Positions 17,526 through 25,960 of a stretch of 64,000 nt of DNA are shown piece by piece; positions within the stretch are counted from its first letter, which is position 1, and every line of letters starts with the position of its first letter. The DNA lies in contig JAOYTL010000018.1 in the NCBI GenBank assembly GCA_025846845.1, positions 1 through 64,000 of the forward strand, given 5' to 3'. Under the pieces are notes generated by a model. It did not search any database, was not told where the DNA came from, and worked only from the letters and a program-made list of their open reading frames with translations. This stretch comes from Alloboseaceae bacterium BT-24-1. GTDB lineage: Bacteria; Pseudomonadota; Alphaproteobacteria; Rhizobiales; Beijerinckiaceae. The translations under genes were made by a program, and so were the position numbers.

Positions 17526-18077
17526 ATGGCGACCGAAGGACGGCTGAAGGCCTTCAACTTCAAGAAGTGGATCGCAGAGAACGAGCACCTGCTGAAGCCG
17601 CCGGTCGGCAACAAGAAGGTGTTCTCCGACGGCCAGATGACCGTGATGGTCGTCGGTGGCCCGAACCAGCGCGCCGACTATCATGACGACCCGGTGGAGG
17701 AGTTCTTCTACCAGCTCAAGGGCGACATGATGCTGAAGCTGGTCGACGACGGAAAGCATTACGACGTCACGATCCGCGAGGGCGACGTCTTCCTGCTGCC
17801 GCCGCATGTGCGCCATTCGCCGCAGCGTCCGCAGGAAGGCTCGATCGGGCTCGTGGTCGAGCCGGCGCGCCATGCCGACCAGGTCGACGGCTTCGAATGG
17901 TACTGCTTCGAGTGCAATGGCCTGGTGCACCGCATCGAGCTCAAGGTCGGGGATCTCGTGAAAGACCTGCCGCCGCTCTACGAAGCCTTCTTCGCCGACG
18001 AGAAGGCGCGCACCTGCAAGCAGTGCGGCGCCCTCCATCCCGGCAGGAAGCCGCCGGCGGGTTGGGTCGCGCTCTGA
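17526..18077 (+). CDS. nbaC: 3-hydroxyanthranilate 3,4-dioxygenase
   Basis: A 183-residue cupin dioxygenase that opens the ring of 3-hydroxyanthranilate to 2-amino-3-carboxymuconate semialdehyde. The Fe(II) ligands H53, E59 and H97 and the substrate arginines R49 and R101 are in the expected places. The second, rubredoxin-like metal site typical of bacterial enzymes is complete (C127-x2-C130 and C164-x2-C167). Length is normal. It lies 38 bases after the DapA-like gene and is followed by a stem-loop. No ACMS decarboxylase gene is in the window; the semialdehyde could cyclise to quinolinate or be processed by neighbouring enzymes. Confidence 0.95.
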   Translation: MATEGRLKAFNFKKWIAENEHLLKPPVGNKKVFSDGQMTVMVVGGPNQRADYHDDPVEEFFYQLKGDMMLKLVDDGKHYDVTIREGDVFLLPPHVRHSPQRPQEGSIGLVVEPARHADQVDGFEWYCFECNGLVHRIELKVGDLVKDLPPLYEAFFADEKARTCKQCGALHPGRKPPAGWVAL

Positions 18078-18086
18078 GCGATGGCG

Positions 18087-18111
18087 AAGGCGCCGGCCCA
18101 CCCGGCGCCTT
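18087..18111 (+). terminator. 10-bp stem-loop after dioxygenase gene
   Basis: AAGGCGCCGG, loop CCCAC, CCGGCGCCTT: a perfect 10-bp GC-rich stem starting nine bases after the dioxygenase stop. There is no clear T run, so it may be a weak terminator or an mRNA-stabilising hairpin. It separates the enzyme genes from the transporter genes. Confidence 0.6.
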
Positions 18112-18139
18112 GACGCGCTTGCGCAGCGATCCAAGATTG

Positions 18140-18153
18140 TTTTAAGCTTAAAA
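18140..18153. promoter_or_regulatory. 14-bp AT-rich palindrome before Liv-type operon
   Basis: TTTTAAGCTTAAAA is a perfect palindrome 45 bases before the binding-protein start, in the only AT-rich patch of this intergenic region. It is a strong candidate operator (MarR- or LysR-type sites look like this) for a separate transporter promoter. Confidence 0.5.
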
Positions 18154-18198
18154 TAATTTCGAACATTCCGACGCACAAATGATCGGAGGAGGGGAACC

Positions 18199-19371
18199 AT
18201 GCAGAACCGTAAATCAGTATGCTTGGGATTGATGCTGGCAGCCGCCGTCGCCTTGCCGGCGCTGGCTCAGCAAGCGCCGGTCAAGATCGGCATGGTCACG
18301 ACGCTGTCGGGGCCGGGCGGCTATCTCGGCCAGGACATTCGCGATGCGTTCAAGCTCGCCATCGACATGAATGGCGGCAAGCTCGGCGGCGCGCCGGTCG
18401 AGCTCGTGGTCGAGGACGATGCGCTGAAGCCCGGCCAGGGCAAGCAGATCGCCGAGAAGATGCTGAAGACCGACGGCATCAAGATCATGACCGGCATCGT
18501 CTTCTCGAACGTCGCCGGCGCGACCGTGCCTGACATCGTCGATGCCGGGGCACTCTATGTCAGTCCCAATGCGGCGCCGTCGAACTTCGCCGGCAAGGAG
18601 TGCAACGAGAACTACTTCGTCGTCTCCTGGCAGAACGACAGCCTGCACGAGAGCGCCGGCCAGCACGCCACCAATCTCGGCTACAAGAAGGCCTTCATCC
18701 TTGCCCCGAACTATCAGGCCGGCAAGGATGCGCTCGCCGGCTTCAAGCGCCTGTTCAAGGGCGAGATCGTCGGCGAGGTCTATACCCGCCTCGACCAGAC
18801 CGATTTCGCGCCGGAAATGGCGCAGATCCGCTCGGCCAATCCCGACGTCGTCTTCCAGTTCCATCCGGGCGGGCTCGGCATCGCCTTCCTGCGCCAGTAC
18901 CAGCAGGCCGGCCTGCTCGGCAAAACCCCGATGGTGCTGGCCGAGCCGTCGCTCGACGCGACCACGCTGAAGGCTGTCGGCGACGCCGCGCTCGGGCTCA
19001 GTGTGACCGCGCACTGGAACACCGACTTCGACAACGCCTCGAACAAGGCCTTCGTCGAAGCCTTCACCAAGGCCTACAACCGTGTGCCGACCTATTACGC
19101 CAGCCAGGGCTATGACACCGCGCTCGCCATTGCCTCGGCGCTGAAGGCGACCGGCGGCAAGGCCGATGTGCCGGCGCTGCGCAAGGCGCTCGCCAAGGCC
19201 GATTTCCAGTCGGTACGCGGCGCCTTCAAGTTCGGCCCCAACCAGCACCCGGTCCAGGACTGGTACGCGCTCAAGGTCGAGAAGGGCGCGGACGGCACGC
19301 CGGTGCTGAAGACCTCGGGCAAGGTGCTGAGCAATCACAGCGACGCCTATGCCAAGGACTGCAAGCTCTGA
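18199..19371 (+). CDS. Liv-type ABC transporter substrate-binding protein
   Basis: A 390-residue periplasmic protein with a signal peptide (MQNRKSVCLGLMLAAAVALP, cleavage near ALAQ) and a peripla_BP_6 fold ('VKIGMVTTLSGPGGYLGQDIRDAF', 'GKQIAEKMLKTDGIKIMTG', 'YYASQGYDTALAIASAL'). It is the receptor of the LivHMGF-like importer that follows. Such HAAT systems import branched-chain or aromatic acids; next to a 3-hydroxyanthranilate dioxygenase gene, an aromatic acid or amide is likely. A Shine-Dalgarno (GGAGGAGGGG) precedes the start. Confidence 0.92.
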   Translation: MQNRKSVCLGLMLAAAVALPALAQQAPVKIGMVTTLSGPGGYLGQDIRDAFKLAIDMNGGKLGGAPVELVVEDDALKPGQGKQIAEKMLKTDGIKIMTGIVFSNVAGATVPDIVDAGALYVSPNAAPSNFAGKECNENYFVVSWQNDSLHESAGQHATNLGYKKAFILAPNYQAGKDALAGFKRLFKGEIVGEVYTRLDQTDFAPEMAQIRSANPDVVFQFHPGGLGIAFLRQYQQAGLLGKTPMVLAEPSLDATTLKAVGDAALGLSVTAHWNTDFDNASNKAFVEAFTKAYNRVPTYYASQGYDTALAIASALKATGGKADVPALRKALAKADFQSVRGAFKFGPNQHPVQDWYALKVEKGADGTPVLKTSGKVLSNHSDAYAKDCKL

Positions 19372-19446
19372 ACCGCCGATAAGCTCCCGCATCGACGGGA
19401 TGGGCCGCTGCCTGCCCATCCCGTCGCCAGCCGGACGTGACCCGCA

Positions 19447-20361
19447 ATGACGCTCGTTCTCGAACAATTGCTCAACGGCCTGCAGTTCGGCGTGATGCTG
19501 TTCCTGCTCGCCGCCGGGCTGACGCTGATCTTCGGCATCATGGGTGTGATCAACCTCGCCCATGGCTCACTCTACATGGTCGGCGCCTATGCCGCCGCCT
19601 TCGCCGCCGCGCAGACCGGCTCGGTCATCATCGCCATCCTGGCCGGCCTTGCGGCCGCTGCCTTGGTCGGCATGGCGATGGAGCTCTTCGTGCTGCGCCG
19701 GCTCTATGCGCGTGACCATCTCGACCAGGTGCTGGCGACTTTCGCGTTGATCCTGATCTTCAACCAGAGCGTTACACTCCTGTTCGGGCGCCAGCCACTC
19801 TTCGTCTCGGTGCCACCGGCGCTCAACGGCTCGGTCGAGCTGCTGCCCGGCCTTACCTATCCGATCTATCGGCTGATCATCATCGCCGTGGGCCTTCTCG
19901 TCGCGCTCGGGCTCTATCTGCTGATCAACCGTACCCGCATCGGCATGCTGGTCCGCGCCGGCGCGACCCATCGCGAGATGGTCCGGGCACTCGGCGTCGA
20001 CATCCGCCTGCTCTACACCGCCGTCTTCGGGCTCGGGGCCCTGCTCGCCGGTCTCGCCGGGCTGATGGCCGGGCCGATCCTGGCCGTGCAGGTCGGCATG
20101 GGCGAGCAGATCCTGATCATGACGTTCGTCGTTGTCGTCATTGGCGGCGTCGGCTCGATCCGCGGCGCCTTCTTCGGGGCGCTGCTGGTTGGCCTCGTCG
20201 ACACGGTGCTGCGCGCCTTCCTGCCCGGCCTGCTGCGCCAGGTCATGACTGGCTCGGAAGCCGATGCGCTCGGCGCCGGCCTCGCCTCGATGGGCATCTA
20301 CATGCTGATGGCAGTGGTGCTGCTGGTGCGGCCCAAGGGACTCTTCCCCGCCAATGTCTGA
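19447..20361 (+). CDS. Liv-type ABC transporter permease (LivH-like)
   Basis: A 304-residue inner-membrane protein with about eight hydrophobic segments. The LivH hallmarks are 'LLAAGLTLIFGIMGVINLAHGSLYMVGAY' at the N-terminus and 'VVVIGGVGSIRGAFFGALLVG' near residue 235. It forms the translocation channel with the LivM-like protein, whose gene it overlaps by eight bases. Confidence 0.93.
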   Translation: MTLVLEQLLNGLQFGVMLFLLAAGLTLIFGIMGVINLAHGSLYMVGAYAAAFAAAQTGSVIIAILAGLAAAALVGMAMELFVLRRLYARDHLDQVLATFALILIFNQSVTLLFGRQPLFVSVPPALNGSVELLPGLTYPIYRLIIIAVGLLVALGLYLLINRTRIGMLVRAGATHREMVRALGVDIRLLYTAVFGLGALLAGLAGLMAGPILAVQVGMGEQILIMTFVVVVIGGVGSIRGAFFGALLVGLVDTVLRAFLPGLLRQVMTGSEADALGAGLASMGIYMLMAVVLLVRPKGLFPANV

Positions 20362-21376
20362 GGACGCCATCACCCACACCGGCTCCCCCGCGCCGAGCAC
20401 CGGCCGCGCTCTGATGCTGCTCGCATTGGCTGTCGGCCTCATCGCACTGCCCTTCCTCGTCCAGGCGCTCGGCCAGCCCGCGCTGGTGCCGTTGGCGACG
20501 CGCGTGCTGATCTATGCGATCGCTGCCGCCAGCCTCAATCTGGCGCTCGGCTTCGGCGGCATGGTCTCGTTCGGACACGCCGCCTTCTTCGGGGTCGGAG
20601 GCTATGTCGTCGGCATCCTCTACCGGACTTACGTCGACGACGGGCTCTTCCTCGGCCTGATCCCGGGCACGAGTCAGCTCCTGATCACGCTGCCGGCCGC
20701 TATCCTGATTGGAGGGCTGCTCGCCTTGACGATCGGCGCGCTCTGCCTTCGCACCAGCGGCGTGCAGTTCATCATGATCACGCTCGCCTTCGCGCAGATG
20801 CTGTTCTTCCTGTTCGTCTCGCTCAAGGCCTATGGCGGCGATGACGGCATGACGATCCGCCGCCGCAACGAGCTCTTCGGCCTCAACACCCGCGACGACA
20901 TCACCTTCTATTTCATCTGCCTCACCGTCGCGGCGCTGGTTTTCCTGGCTCTCTGGCGCATCATCGGATCGCGCTTCGGCATGGTGCTGGCCGGCATCCG
21001 CCAGAACGAGCGGCGCATGGCGGCGATCGGCATCGCGCCCTATCGCTACAAGCTCGCCGCCTTCGTCATCTCCGGCATGGGCACCGGTCTCGCCGGCGCG
21101 CTGATGGCGAATTATCTGCGCTTCGTCAGTCCCGACATGCTGCACTGGACCAAGTCGGGCGAGCTGATGATCATGGTCATCCTCGGCGGCGTCGGCACCT
21201 TGCTCGGCCCGCTCTTCGGCGCTGCCGCCCTCGTCATCCTCGAGACGGTCCTGACCTCCTGGACCGAGCATTGGCAGCTCATTCTCGGCCCGATCCTGCT
21301 GCTCGTTGTCCTGTTCACGCAGGGCGGGCTCAACGGGTTGTTCAACCGGCTCGGCATCGGCAGGAGCGAACGATGA
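20354..21376 (+). CDS. Liv-type ABC transporter permease (LivM-like)
   Basis: A 340-residue membrane protein: 'AAASLNLALGFGGMVSFGHAAFFGVGGYV' near residue 55 and 'MIMVILGGVGTLLGPLFGAA' near residue 275 mark the LivM family. It pairs with the LivH-like permease. The gene is translationally coupled on both sides, overlapping the ATPase start by four bases. Confidence 0.93.
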   Translation: MSEDAITHTGSPAPSTGRALMLLALAVGLIALPFLVQALGQPALVPLATRVLIYAIAAASLNLALGFGGMVSFGHAAFFGVGGYVVGILYRTYVDDGLFLGLIPGTSQLLITLPAAILIGGLLALTIGALCLRTSGVQFIMITLAFAQMLFFLFVSLKAYGGDDGMTIRRRNELFGLNTRDDITFYFICLTVAALVFLALWRIIGSRFGMVLAGIRQNERRMAAIGIAPYRYKLAAFVISGMGTGLAGALMANYLRFVSPDMLHWTKSGELMIMVILGGVGTLLGPLFGAAALVILETVLTSWTEHWQLILGPILLLVVLFTQGGLNGLFNRLGIGRSER

Positions 21377-22125
21377 GCCAGCCGCTCCTCTCGGTTCGCG
21401 GGCTGTGCAAGCGCTTCGGCGGCCTGATCGCCACCGATAGCGTCGATCTCGATGTCGTCGAAGGCGAAATCCACGCTTTGATCGGCCCGAACGGCGCCGG
21501 CAAGACGACGCTGCTGACCCAGCTCTTCGGCGAGCTCAGCCATGATGCCGGCGAGATCAGGCTGGATGGCGAGCCGATCGACACGCTGGCGACGCCGCAG
21601 CGCGTGCGCCGCGGCCTTGCCCGCACCTTCCAGATCAACCAATTGCTGCCCGATTTCAGCATGCTCGACAATGTCGCGCTCGCGGTGCAGGCGCGGCAGG
21701 GGCACAGCTTCCGCTTCTTCGCCGATGCCCGCCGCGACAAGGGCCTGCGCCAGCGCGCCCGCGAGCATCTGACCGCTGCCGGCCTCGCCCATCGCGCCGA
21801 GGTCAAGGTCGCCGACCTCTCTCATGGCGAGCAGAAGCAGCTCGAATTCGCCATTGCACTCGCCTGCGAGCCGCGCCTGCTGCTGCTTGATGAGCCGATG
21901 GCGGGCCTCGGCCATGCCGAGAGCGAGCAGATGGTCGCGATGCTTTCCGGGCTGAAGGGGCGCGTTACCATGCTGCTGGTCGAGCACGACATGGACGCCG
22001 TCTTCGCGCTCGCCGACCGGATCTCGGTGCTGGTCTATGGCCGGATCATCGCGACGGGGACGGCGCAGGAGATCCGCGACAACGCGGACGTCCGCACCGC
22101 CTATCTCGGCGAGGGGGACGCCTGA
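21373..22125 (+). CDS. Liv-type ABC transporter ATPase (LivG-like)
   Basis: A 250-residue ATPase with Walker A 'GPNGAGKTT', a variant signature 'LSHGEQKQLEFA' common in LivG proteins, Walker B 'LLLLDEPMAGL' and H-loop 'LLVEHDMDAVF'. I start at the ATG at 21373, which overlaps the LivM-like stop (ATGA); the frame is open further upstream, but that part is antisense-like and lacks family sequence. Confidence 0.93.
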   Translation: MSQPLLSVRGLCKRFGGLIATDSVDLDVVEGEIHALIGPNGAGKTTLLTQLFGELSHDAGEIRLDGEPIDTLATPQRVRRGLARTFQINQLLPDFSMLDNVALAVQARQGHSFRFFADARRDKGLRQRAREHLTAAGLAHRAEVKVADLSHGEQKQLEFAIALACEPRLLLLDEPMAGLGHAESEQMVAMLSGLKGRVTMLLVEHDMDAVFALADRISVLVYGRIIATGTAQEIRDNADVRTAYLGEGDA

Positions 22126-22826
22126 TGCTGAGCGTGCGCAACCTGCAATCGGCCTATGGCGCGAGCCAGGTGCTGTTCGATGTCGGCCTCGAGATCGGCG
22201 AGGGCGAGGTCGTGACCCTGCTCGGCCGCAACGGCATGGGCAAGACCACGACGGTGCGCTCGCTGATGGGGCTGCTGTCACCGAAGGCTGGCGAGATTAG
22301 CTTCGATGGCCGTCCGCTCAAGGGCAATACGCCGGAGGCGATCGCCCGCTGCGGCATCGGCCTCGTGCCGGAGGGGCGGCAGGTCTTCCCGACGCTCACC
22401 GTGCGCGAGAACCTCGTCGCCACCGCCGCGAACCGGCTCGGGCGCGCTTCGCCCTGGACGCTGGAGCGGGTTTACGGCCTGTTCCCGCGCCTTCAGGAGC
22501 GCGCCGGCCAGTCGGCCCGCACGCTGTCGGGCGGCGAGCAGCAGATGCTCGCGGTCGGCCGGGCGCTGATGACCAATCCGAAGCTCCTGATCCTCGACGA
22601 GGCGACCGAGGGGCTGGCGCCGGTGATCCGCGCCGAGATCTGGCGCTGCCTCGAAGCGCTCAAGGCGCAGGGGCAGTCGATCCTGCTGATCGACAAGAAC
22701 ATCGCCGTGCTCAAGCGCCTCGCCGATCGCCACTACATCATCGAGAAGGGGCGCACGGTCTGGTCCGGCTCCAGCGCCGAGCTCGCGGCCCAGGCGGAGA
22801 TGGTGCATCGCTATGTCGGCGTCTGA
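22125..22826 (+). CDS. Liv-type ABC transporter ATPase (LivF-like)
   Basis: A 233-residue ATPase: Walker A 'GRNGMGKTT', signature 'LSGGEQQMLAVGRAL', Walker B 'LLILDEATEGLAP'. The start shares one base with the LivG-like stop (TGATG). It completes a five-gene importer and overlaps the following hydrolase gene by 14 bases, tying transport to catabolism. Confidence 0.93.
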   Translation: MLSVRNLQSAYGASQVLFDVGLEIGEGEVVTLLGRNGMGKTTTVRSLMGLLSPKAGEISFDGRPLKGNTPEAIARCGIGLVPEGRQVFPTLTVRENLVATAANRLGRASPWTLERVYGLFPRLQERAGQSARTLSGGEQQMLAVGRALMTNPKLLILDEATEGLAPVIRAEIWRCLEALKAQGQSILLIDKNIAVLKRLADRHYIIEKGRTVWSGSSAELAAQAEMVHRYVGV

Positions 22827-23931
22827 AACGCAGATCGTCGCGCGCAGCGCCGTGGCCGACCCCATCGAGGCCTTGCGCGACACGCTGAGCGAAACCCTCG
22901 CCGGCCTGGTCGCGGCGGGCTGCGGCCCGCATCATCTGACCGGCATGGACTGGGAGAGCGCCGATCCCGCCGCCTTCCACCTCTCGCGTCACACGGTCGA
23001 GCTGGCCTATCGCGAGGTCTTCGCCGGCTTCCGGCCGCCGATCCGGCTGCGGCCCGGAACCGAGCCCGGCCTGACGATCCGCGCCCGCTTTGCGTCGCCG
23101 CAGCCGCTGCCCGACACCGAGGTCGAGGGATACTCGCTGCGTGAGCTCGGCCGGCAGTACAGCCCGCGCCTGCAGGCCGATATGACCGCGCTGTTCCGGC
23201 AATGGAGCCGCGACGGCGCGGCCTTCCGCGCCGGCCATGCCGGGTTCGACCTCGCCTACGGCCCGGGCCGCTTCGAGACGCTCGATCTCTATCGCCCGGC
23301 CGGTGTGAAGCGCGCGCCGATCTTTGTCTTCATCCATGGCGGCTACTGGCAGGCCTCGGACAAGGTTCAGCACGCGCAGTTCTCGCAGGGGCTGCTCGAC
23401 GCCGGTTTCGCGGTCGCCCAGCCGAATTACGGGCTGGCTCCGGATACGCCGTTGGAAGCGAGCATCGCCCAGACCGTCGCCGCGCTGGGCTTTCTCATCC
23501 AGGAAGCCGAGGCGCTCGGGCTCGATCCCGCGCAGCTGCATCTCTGCGGTCATTCGGCCGGCGGCCACCTAGCGGCGATGGCGCTGTGCGATCCTGCAGC
23601 CCCGCCGGTTGCCTCCGCCCTGCTGCTCTCCGGGCTCTATGACCTTAAGCCGCTCGGACACCTGCCGATCGGGCGCCTGCTCGGGCTTGATGATGTCGAG
23701 CGAGCGGCGCGGCTCAGCCCGCTTGGACGTCCGCGCCCAGCTAGCCCCCGCTTGGCGTTCGCCGTCGGCGAAGGCGAGAGCGAAGCGTTCAAGCGGCAGT
23801 CGGCGACGCTCGCCGCAGCCTGGCATGCGCCCGAGCCGCTGATCTGCCCAGGGCACCATTTCAGCATGCTCGATGGGCTGAACGGCGGCGCGCTGCTCGA
23901 TCTGGCACTGCAAACGGCGGCACGTCGATGA
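22813..23931 (+). CDS. Kynurenine-formamidase-like alpha/beta hydrolase with extra N-terminal domain
   Basis: A 372-residue protein. Residues about 110-372 are an alpha/beta hydrolase with oxyanion motif 'FIHGGYWQ' (about residues 175-182), nucleophile elbow 'GHSAGGHLAA' and a late 'GHHFSMLD' histidine, as in arylformamidases and related esterases, which are usually about 280 residues. The first ~100 residues are extra. Their pattern (two-helix segment, 'ADPAAFHLSRHTVELAYREVF', 'PPIRLRPGTEPGLTIRARF') looks like the C-terminal half of a RidA/YjgF domain; this resemblance is by eye. The gene lies between the importer and the aspartate-dehydrogenase-like gene, with overlaps at both ends. Confidence 0.8.
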   Translation: MSASETQIVARSAVADPIEALRDTLSETLAGLVAAGCGPHHLTGMDWESADPAAFHLSRHTVELAYREVFAGFRPPIRLRPGTEPGLTIRARFASPQPLPDTEVEGYSLRELGRQYSPRLQADMTALFRQWSRDGAAFRAGHAGFDLAYGPGRFETLDLYRPAGVKRAPIFVFIHGGYWQASDKVQHAQFSQGLLDAGFAVAQPNYGLAPDTPLEASIAQTVAALGFLIQEAEALGLDPAQLHLCGHSAGGHLAAMALCDPAAPPVASALLLSGLYDLKPLGHLPIGRLLGLDDVERAARLSPLGRPRPASPRLAFAVGEGESEAFKRQSATLAAAWHAPEPLICPGHHFSMLDGLNGGALLDLALQTAARR

Positions 23932-24749
23932 CGAGCCGCCTGCGCAAGCCCATTCGGGTTGCCTTGATCGGCTGGGGAGCGATCGGCCGACGTGTCGCCG
24001 CGCTGCTGGCGGGCGCGCAGGATGCTCGCGATATCGCCATCGCCGCGATCGGAATCCGCTCGATCGCGCGGGCCGGCGATGTCCCCGCCGACGCGACACT
24101 CGTGACCGACCCCGTGCAGCTTGCCGGGCTCGATCTCGATCTCGTGGTGGAGGCTGCCGGACGGGAGGCGGTAGCGGTCTGGGGCGAGACCGCCCTTCGC
24201 TCCGCGCCCGCCTTCGCGATCGCATCGGCCAGCGCGCTGACCGACGCCGCGCTGCTCGAGCGCCTGCTGGCGACGGCAGAGGCCAGCGGCAGCCAGCTCA
24301 TTCTGCCCCCCGGCGCGCTCGCCGGGGTCGACGCCATCGCGGCGGCATCCGAGATGCCGCTCGACGAGGTCGTCCACAGAATCGTCAAGCCGCCCGCCGC
24401 CTGGCGTGGCACGCCGGCGGAAGAGCTGGTTGCACTCAGCGAACTGAGTGGGCCAGTCACCTTCTTCACCGGTTCGGCACGCGAGGCGGCGGTTCGGTTT
24501 CCTCAGAACGCCAATGTCGCGGTGATCTCGGCGCTTGCCGGCATCGGACTGGACCGGACCCGCATCGAGCTCGTCGCCGATCCCGGCATCACCGCAAACT
24601 GCCATCGCCTGAGCGCGTCCGGTGCCTTCGGCCGCCTTGATGTCGTGATCGAGAACAGGGCGCTCGCCGGAAATCCGAAATCGTCGGAGATGGCGGCACT
24701 CAGTCTCGTCAGGACGATCAGGAACAGGTTCGCTCTTCTTGCTCGATAG
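23928..24749 (+). CDS. Aspartate dehydrogenase family protein (NadX-like)
   Basis: A 273-residue protein with an N-terminal Rossmann motif 'ALIGWGAIGRRVAALL' and the C-terminal aspartate-dehydrogenase domain, including the conserved 'NCHRL...GAFG' (catalytic-type H226) and 'NPKSSEMAALSLVRTI'. The family makes or consumes iminoaspartate with NAD(P)H. In NAD synthesis it feeds quinolinate formation; here it is in a catabolic operon with a 3-hydroxyanthranilate dioxygenase, so it may reduce or oxidise an amino/imino dicarboxylate from ring cleavage. The start overlaps the hydrolase gene by four bases. Confidence 0.88.
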   Translation: MTSRLRKPIRVALIGWGAIGRRVAALLAGAQDARDIAIAAIGIRSIARAGDVPADATLVTDPVQLAGLDLDLVVEAAGREAVAVWGETALRSAPAFAIASASALTDAALLERLLATAEASGSQLILPPGALAGVDAIAAASEMPLDEVVHRIVKPPAAWRGTPAEELVALSELSGPVTFFTGSAREAAVRFPQNANVAVISALAGIGLDRTRIELVADPGITANCHRLSASGAFGRLDVVIENRALAGNPKSSEMAALSLVRTIRNRFALLAR

Positions 24750-24967
24750 GGTGCCACATAGGGCGCCCCACGGATCTGACCCGAGCCTGTCGGGAGGCTC
24801 CGCTTTTGCGGCGCGTGCCGATGCAGCTATCCCTGTGCCAACTGTGCCAGGCCGGGATTCCGATGGTCATAGAGGCGGTTTCCAAAGCACACGCCTTTGA
24901 AAACAATGGCTGTCAAAGATAGCGGCGCGATGTAGATGAAACTGAGAACTATCTACGGGCCGGAGCA

Positions 24968-25714
24968 TTGTGGTATTCGAACGCTCTATTGACCGATTGC
25001 CGACAGGCCATCCGAACTGACCGAGCCGACATTGTGCCAGATGTGAGCGCGACTCGCCGCCCGAGCACCACCGGTCTGCGCCGATTCCTGGATCTCCAGC
25101 AGCAGCGCGATTGGATGCAGGGCAAGACGACCCTGCACGACGCCGACGAGCGCTCGGAGTCGCTGGAACTGCGCCTCAAATACGTCGCGCGGTTTGGGAA
25201 GCTGCTGCGCCGGCCGCAGGCGCAAGAGGTCGTCGAGATTCTCCGGCGATACGGCCGCGACTGCGTCCCGATCCCGCGCCGCACCGAGCGGCATTACTGG
25301 TCGGTTTCCTGTCTGCCCTCGACTCCGGGCAAGGCGCTCGTTCGCGTCAACGCGAGCTGGATGGAGCTTTTCTCGCTCTATGCCGATGGCGAGGGCATCC
25401 GGGCGCTCTTTCTGGTGCATCTTTCCGATTTCACCACGGACCATTCGCTCGACCAGGGCCAGGTGGATGAGGCTTTCCTCGAGCGCTGCGTGATGACGCC
25501 GGAAGACGTCAGCTATGTCTTCCCCCGCGGCGAGGACATTTTCGGCATCAAGGTCCGCGGCTTCTCCTCGATCGACAAATTCCTCGCGGAGCGCGATGCG
25601 TTGCGGGCCATCCGGACGTTCAACCTGACGCACATGAACCGGGGCCGGAACGCCTATCAGGCGAGCCACTGCTACAGCCTGGCTGACCACATGATGAGTG
25701 GTCATGTGGGCTGA
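24968..25714 (+). CDS. Hypothetical protein, about 248 aa
   Basis: I do not recognise this family. The reading frame is open from a TTG at 24968 with no clear Shine-Dalgarno, so the true start may be further in (GTG codons near 25034 or the ATG at 25112). The translation is soluble, mixed in charge and without signal peptide or membrane segments; it has protein-like features such as 'ALVRVNASWMELFSLYADG' and 'SLDQGQVDEAFLERC'. It stands alone between the catabolic cluster and the iron cluster, with about 220 and 245 non-coding bases on either side. Confidence 0.6.
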   Translation: MWYSNALLTDCRQAIRTDRADIVPDVSATRRPSTTGLRRFLDLQQQRDWMQGKTTLHDADERSESLELRLKYVARFGKLLRRPQAQEVVEILRRYGRDCVPIPRRTERHYWSVSCLPSTPGKALVRVNASWMELFSLYADGEGIRALFLVHLSDFTTDHSLDQGQVDEAFLERCVMTPEDVSYVFPRGEDIFGIKVRGFSSIDKFLAERDALRAIRTFNLTHMNRGRNAYQASHCYSLADHMMSGHVG

Positions 25715-25844
25715 GCGGCGGTAGTCTAGGTTTGGACCTCGAAGCTGTGCTCACCCGGTCCGGCCGCGAGGCGCGGATACAGGCGACCACGGCATTGCAA
25801 GTATCCGACTTTGGCGCGTCTCAGACATCACGCGGCTGCTCTTT

Positions 25845-25864
25845 GCCGATTGTGTTGAAAAAGT
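25845..25864. mobile_element. Short sequence shared with IS remnant at 60854
   Basis: The 15 bases GCCGATTGTGTTGAA followed by RAAGT recur at 60854-60873 beside a transposase remnant. In this 246-base non-coding gap it may be the scar of an insertion sequence end. I see nothing else in 25715-25960. Confidence 0.25.
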
Positions 25865-25960
25865 GCGACCCGCTCCAAAGTCGAGCCTCAGCCCCACTCA
25901 GCGGAGAAGAACCTGCTGCGCGACACAGGAAGCGCTTGCAGAAATACCGCGGCTACCCGT

